Origin: Afipia sp.
GTDB taxonomy: Bacteria > Pseudomonadota > Alphaproteobacteria > Rhizobiales > Xanthobacteraceae
Length of the DNA stretch: 64,000 nucleotides
Assembly: GCA_017474385.1 (NCBI GenBank)
Contig: JAFVHU010000140.1
Span: forward strand, 1-64,000
Direction: 5' to 3'
The translations under genes were made by a program, and so were the position numbers. A model generated the notes under the pieces. That model did no database searches. It was not told the origin of the DNA and saw nothing but the letters and a program-made list of their open reading frames with translations. Below are positions 62,152-64,000 of the stretch, piece by piece (positions within the stretch are counted from its first letter, which is position 1; every line of letters begins with the position of its first letter).

Positions 62152-63522
62152 ATGGCGCGTGATCAGATCGATATGACACCGCTGGATTCGCGGGACGAAC
62201 TGGTCGCGTGGCTGGAGGCCGGCGTAAAGCCGAGGTCCGAATTCCGCATCGGCACCGAACACGAAAAGACACCGTTCACGCTGGAGGGCCACAGGCCGGT
62301 GCCTTACGAAGGCGCGCGCGGCATCGGCGCTCTGCTCGAGGGCATGCAGCTTCTGCTCGGTTGGGAGCCGATCACGGAGAACGGCAAGATCATCGGGCTG
62401 CATGATGTCACCGGCGGCGGGGCGATCTCGCTCGAGCCCGGCGGCCAGTTTGAACTGTCCGGCGCGCCGGTCGAAAACGTGCACCAGACGTCGTCCGAAC
62501 TGATGGCGCATCTGGCGCAGGTGCGCGAAGTCGCGACACCGCTCGGAATCGGATTTCTCGGTCTCGGCATGACGCCGTCATGGTCGCGTAAGGAAATGCC
62601 GGTGATGCCGAAGGGCCGCTACCGGATCATGACCAACTACATGCCGAAGGTCGGTCAATACGGCCTCGACATGATGTACCGGACCTGCACGGTGCAGACC
62701 AATCTCGATTTCTGTTCCGAAGCCGACATGGTGAAAAAGCTGCGGGTGTCGGTGGCGCTGCAACCGGTGGCGACCGCGCTGTTCGCGAACTCGCCGTTCA
62801 CCGAAGGCAAGCCGAACGGCTTCCTGTCGTTCCGCTCCGAAATCTGGCGCGACACCGACAACGCGCGCGCCGGCATGATTCCATGGGCGTTCGAGGACGG
62901 CATGGGTTTCGAGCGCTGGGTCGATTATGCGCTCGACGTGCCGATGTATTTCGTCAAGCGCGGCGACGATTACATCGATGTCTCGGGATCGTCGTTCCGC
63001 GATTTCTTTGACGGCAAGAACAAGATGATGCCGGGCGAGAAGCCGACATTGTCCGACTGGGCCAATCATCTCTCGACGATTTTTCCCGAGGTGCGCCTGA
63101 AGCGTTATCTCGAAATGCGCGGCTCCGACGGCGTGCCATGGCAGCAATTGCCGTCACTGCCGGCGTTCTGGGTCGGGCTGCTCTATGACAACGACAGTCT
63201 CGAAGCGGCGTGGGATATCGCCAAGCGCTGGACTGCGCATGAGCGGCAGGCGCTGCGCGACGACGTGCCGCGGCTCGGCTTCAAGTCGAAAATCGGCAAC
63301 CGCTATCTGTTCGAGGTCGCCAAGGATTGCATGGCCCTCGCTCACAAGGGTCTCGCCCGGCGCGGCAAGATCGACCATCTCGGCCGCGACGAGACGCGGT
63401 ATCTGGAGCCGCTCGATCACATCATGGATACGGGGCATACTCCCGCCGAGGGGCTGCTTGAGAAGTTCAACGGCGCCTGGAAGCATTCCGTCGATCCGGT
63501 GTACAGCGAATACGCGTTCTAA
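62152..63522 (+). CDS. gshA: Glutamate-cysteine ligase, plant type
   Basis: 456 residues of the plant/alphaproteobacterial type of gamma-glutamylcysteine synthetase, not related closely to E. coli GshA. It makes gamma-glutamylcysteine, the first step of glutathione synthesis. FRIGTEHEKTPF is the ATP and metal-binding start, and GGQFELSGAPVENVHQT and NFDFC-like TNLDFCSEADMVKKLR are further conserved parts. The C-terminal YSEYAF ends it. It lies behind marR and gst, which gives a local glutathione group. Confidence 0.93.
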   Translation: MARDQIDMTPLDSRDELVAWLEAGVKPRSEFRIGTEHEKTPFTLEGHRPVPYEGARGIGALLEGMQLLLGWEPITENGKIIGLHDVTGGGAISLEPGGQFELSGAPVENVHQTSSELMAHLAQVREVATPLGIGFLGLGMTPSWSRKEMPVMPKGRYRIMTNYMPKVGQYGLDMMYRTCTVQTNLDFCSEADMVKKLRVSVALQPVATALFANSPFTEGKPNGFLSFRSEIWRDTDNARAGMIPWAFEDGMGFERWVDYALDVPMYFVKRGDDYIDVSGSSFRDFFDGKNKMMPGEKPTLSDWANHLSTIFPEVRLKRYLEMRGSDGVPWQQLPSLPAFWVGLLYDNDSLEAAWDIAKRWTAHERQALRDDVPRLGFKSKIGNRYLFEVAKDCMALAHKGLARRGKIDHLGRDETRYLEPLDHIMDTGHTPAEGLLEKFNGAWKHSVDPVYSEYAF

Positions 63523-63652
63523 CTCAGCAAGTTACCGTCATCACGCGAATGTTGTTCCGGCATTTATCTGCCGTTCATCTGCCATACATCAGCGCGGCGA
63601 TTGAATAGGCGTCCTTAATTCATCACGCCCGTTCTCCGCTGAAAGCGATGGC

Positions 63653-64000
63653 ATGCTCCCAATCTGCAATTTCAGATCATGCATCAGCTTTTGCGTTGCG
63701 TTGGTCGCCGCGCTGGCGCTGTCGTGTCTTGTAAATATTCAGCGCGCTGATGCGCAGGCCAGCTTCGATCGCCCGGGCAACGATTATTTGCGGACACCGA
63801 TCCCGTCCGGCGATCCTGCCCTGTGTGCCCTGCAATGCGAACGTGACCGCCGCTGCCGCGCATGGAGCTTCAACTATCCGGCTGTCAGCGACGAAAGCGC
63901 GATCTGCTGGCTCAAGAATGCCGTGCCGACACGGGTGCCGAGCAATTGCTGCGTCTCCGGCGTGCGGGGCGCAGGCGTTGTCGAGCCGCGCAACAGCGCG
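63653..64000 (+). CDS. PAN/Apple-domain exported protein (partial)
   Basis: The gene is open at the window end; 116 codons are visible. A signal peptide (CVALVAALALSCLVNIQRADAQ) is followed by a PAN/Apple-like domain: DPALCALQCERDRRCRAWSFNYP, then CWLKNAVPTRVPSNCCVSGV, with the conserved Cys framework. Such domains bind proteins or sugars in the envelope. The remainder is out of the window. Confidence 0.75.
   Translation, partial: MLPICNFRSCISFCVALVAALALSCLVNIQRADAQASFDRPGNDYLRTPIPSGDPALCALQCERDRRCRAWSFNYPAVSDESAICWLKNAVPTRVPSNCCVSGVRGAGVVEPRNSA

Overview
The window is 64 kb of GC-rich chromosome from an alphaproteobacterium, most likely of the Bradyrhizobium/Afipia/Rhodopseudomonas group (Nitrobacteraceae). 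The grounds are a class I lysyl-tRNA synthetase, a SAM-II riboswitch in front of metZ, a large two-domain dCTP deaminase, plant-type GshA, an Omp25/31-like porin, a PodJ-like polarity protein with Sel1 repeats, and the palindromic intergenic repeats usual in that family. Nearly all of it is ordinary chromosomal content. There is no prophage, insertion sequence, CRISPR array or rRNA operon. I count about 60 protein genes, one tRNA and one probable frameshifted gene.

Layout. 0.45-7.6 kb: argD-argF behind a strong promoter with a hairpin leader, hslO, apaG (opposite strand), then a tightly coupled trio of an OpgC-like membrane acyltransferase and two exported SGNH hydrolases. 7.6-11 kb: metZ-phzF under a SAM-II riboswitch with a terminator, divergent from dcd. 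11-16.9 kb: an unknown membrane-anchored protein, an AidB-like acyl-CoA dehydrogenase whose first codons are partly duplicated upstream, a MATE pump, and a degenerate receiver-EAL protein. 17-19.6 kb: an ogt-araC-VOC-SRPBCC operon (the last gene frameshifted) and tRNA-Gly(CCC), followed by two AT-richer unknown genes. 21-24 kb: a small ECF sigma operon (sigma, DUF4142, cupredoxin) with two matching putative ECF promoters, then a ketopantoate reductase. 24-31.5 kb: PRC-barrel protein, FAD dehydrogenase, ClpP-like exported protein, SCO protein, membrane glycosyltransferase, periplasmic binding protein and Pr6Pr protein. 31.5-37.2 kb: lysS with an AT-rich unknown gene overlapping its stop codon, YbaK deacylase, S24 repressor, DUF952 and pyrD. 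37-41.6 kb: MATE pump, small membrane protein, ATP-dependent DNA ligase and its metallo-beta-lactamase exonuclease. 41.6-45.6 kb: methyltransferase, double-barrel porin and branched-chain-type binding protein. 45.6-48.9 kb: the ligase-associated DEXH helicase and PdeM phosphoesterase. 49-54.2 kb: TIGR02186/TauE pair and the PodJ-like protein. 54.4-60.6 kb: TetR regulator and a fadE-fadA-fadB beta-oxidation operon with a perfect TetR-type operator. 60.8-64 kb: glutathione S-transferase, divergent MarR regulator, gshA, and a PAN/Apple protein cut by the window end.

How genes work together. The four genes of the ligase-associated DNA repair set (helicase, PdeM, ligase, exonuclease) are all here, but split into two divergent pairs separated by about 4 kb. 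The fad genes form a complete acyl-CoA dehydrogenase, hydratase/dehydrogenase and thiolase route. gshA, gst and marR form a glutathione/detoxification corner. The points most worth following are the ECF sigma mini-regulon, the OpgC/SGNH trio with one degenerate hydrolase, the orphan AT-rich genes at lysS and after tRNA-Gly, and the duplicated porin.
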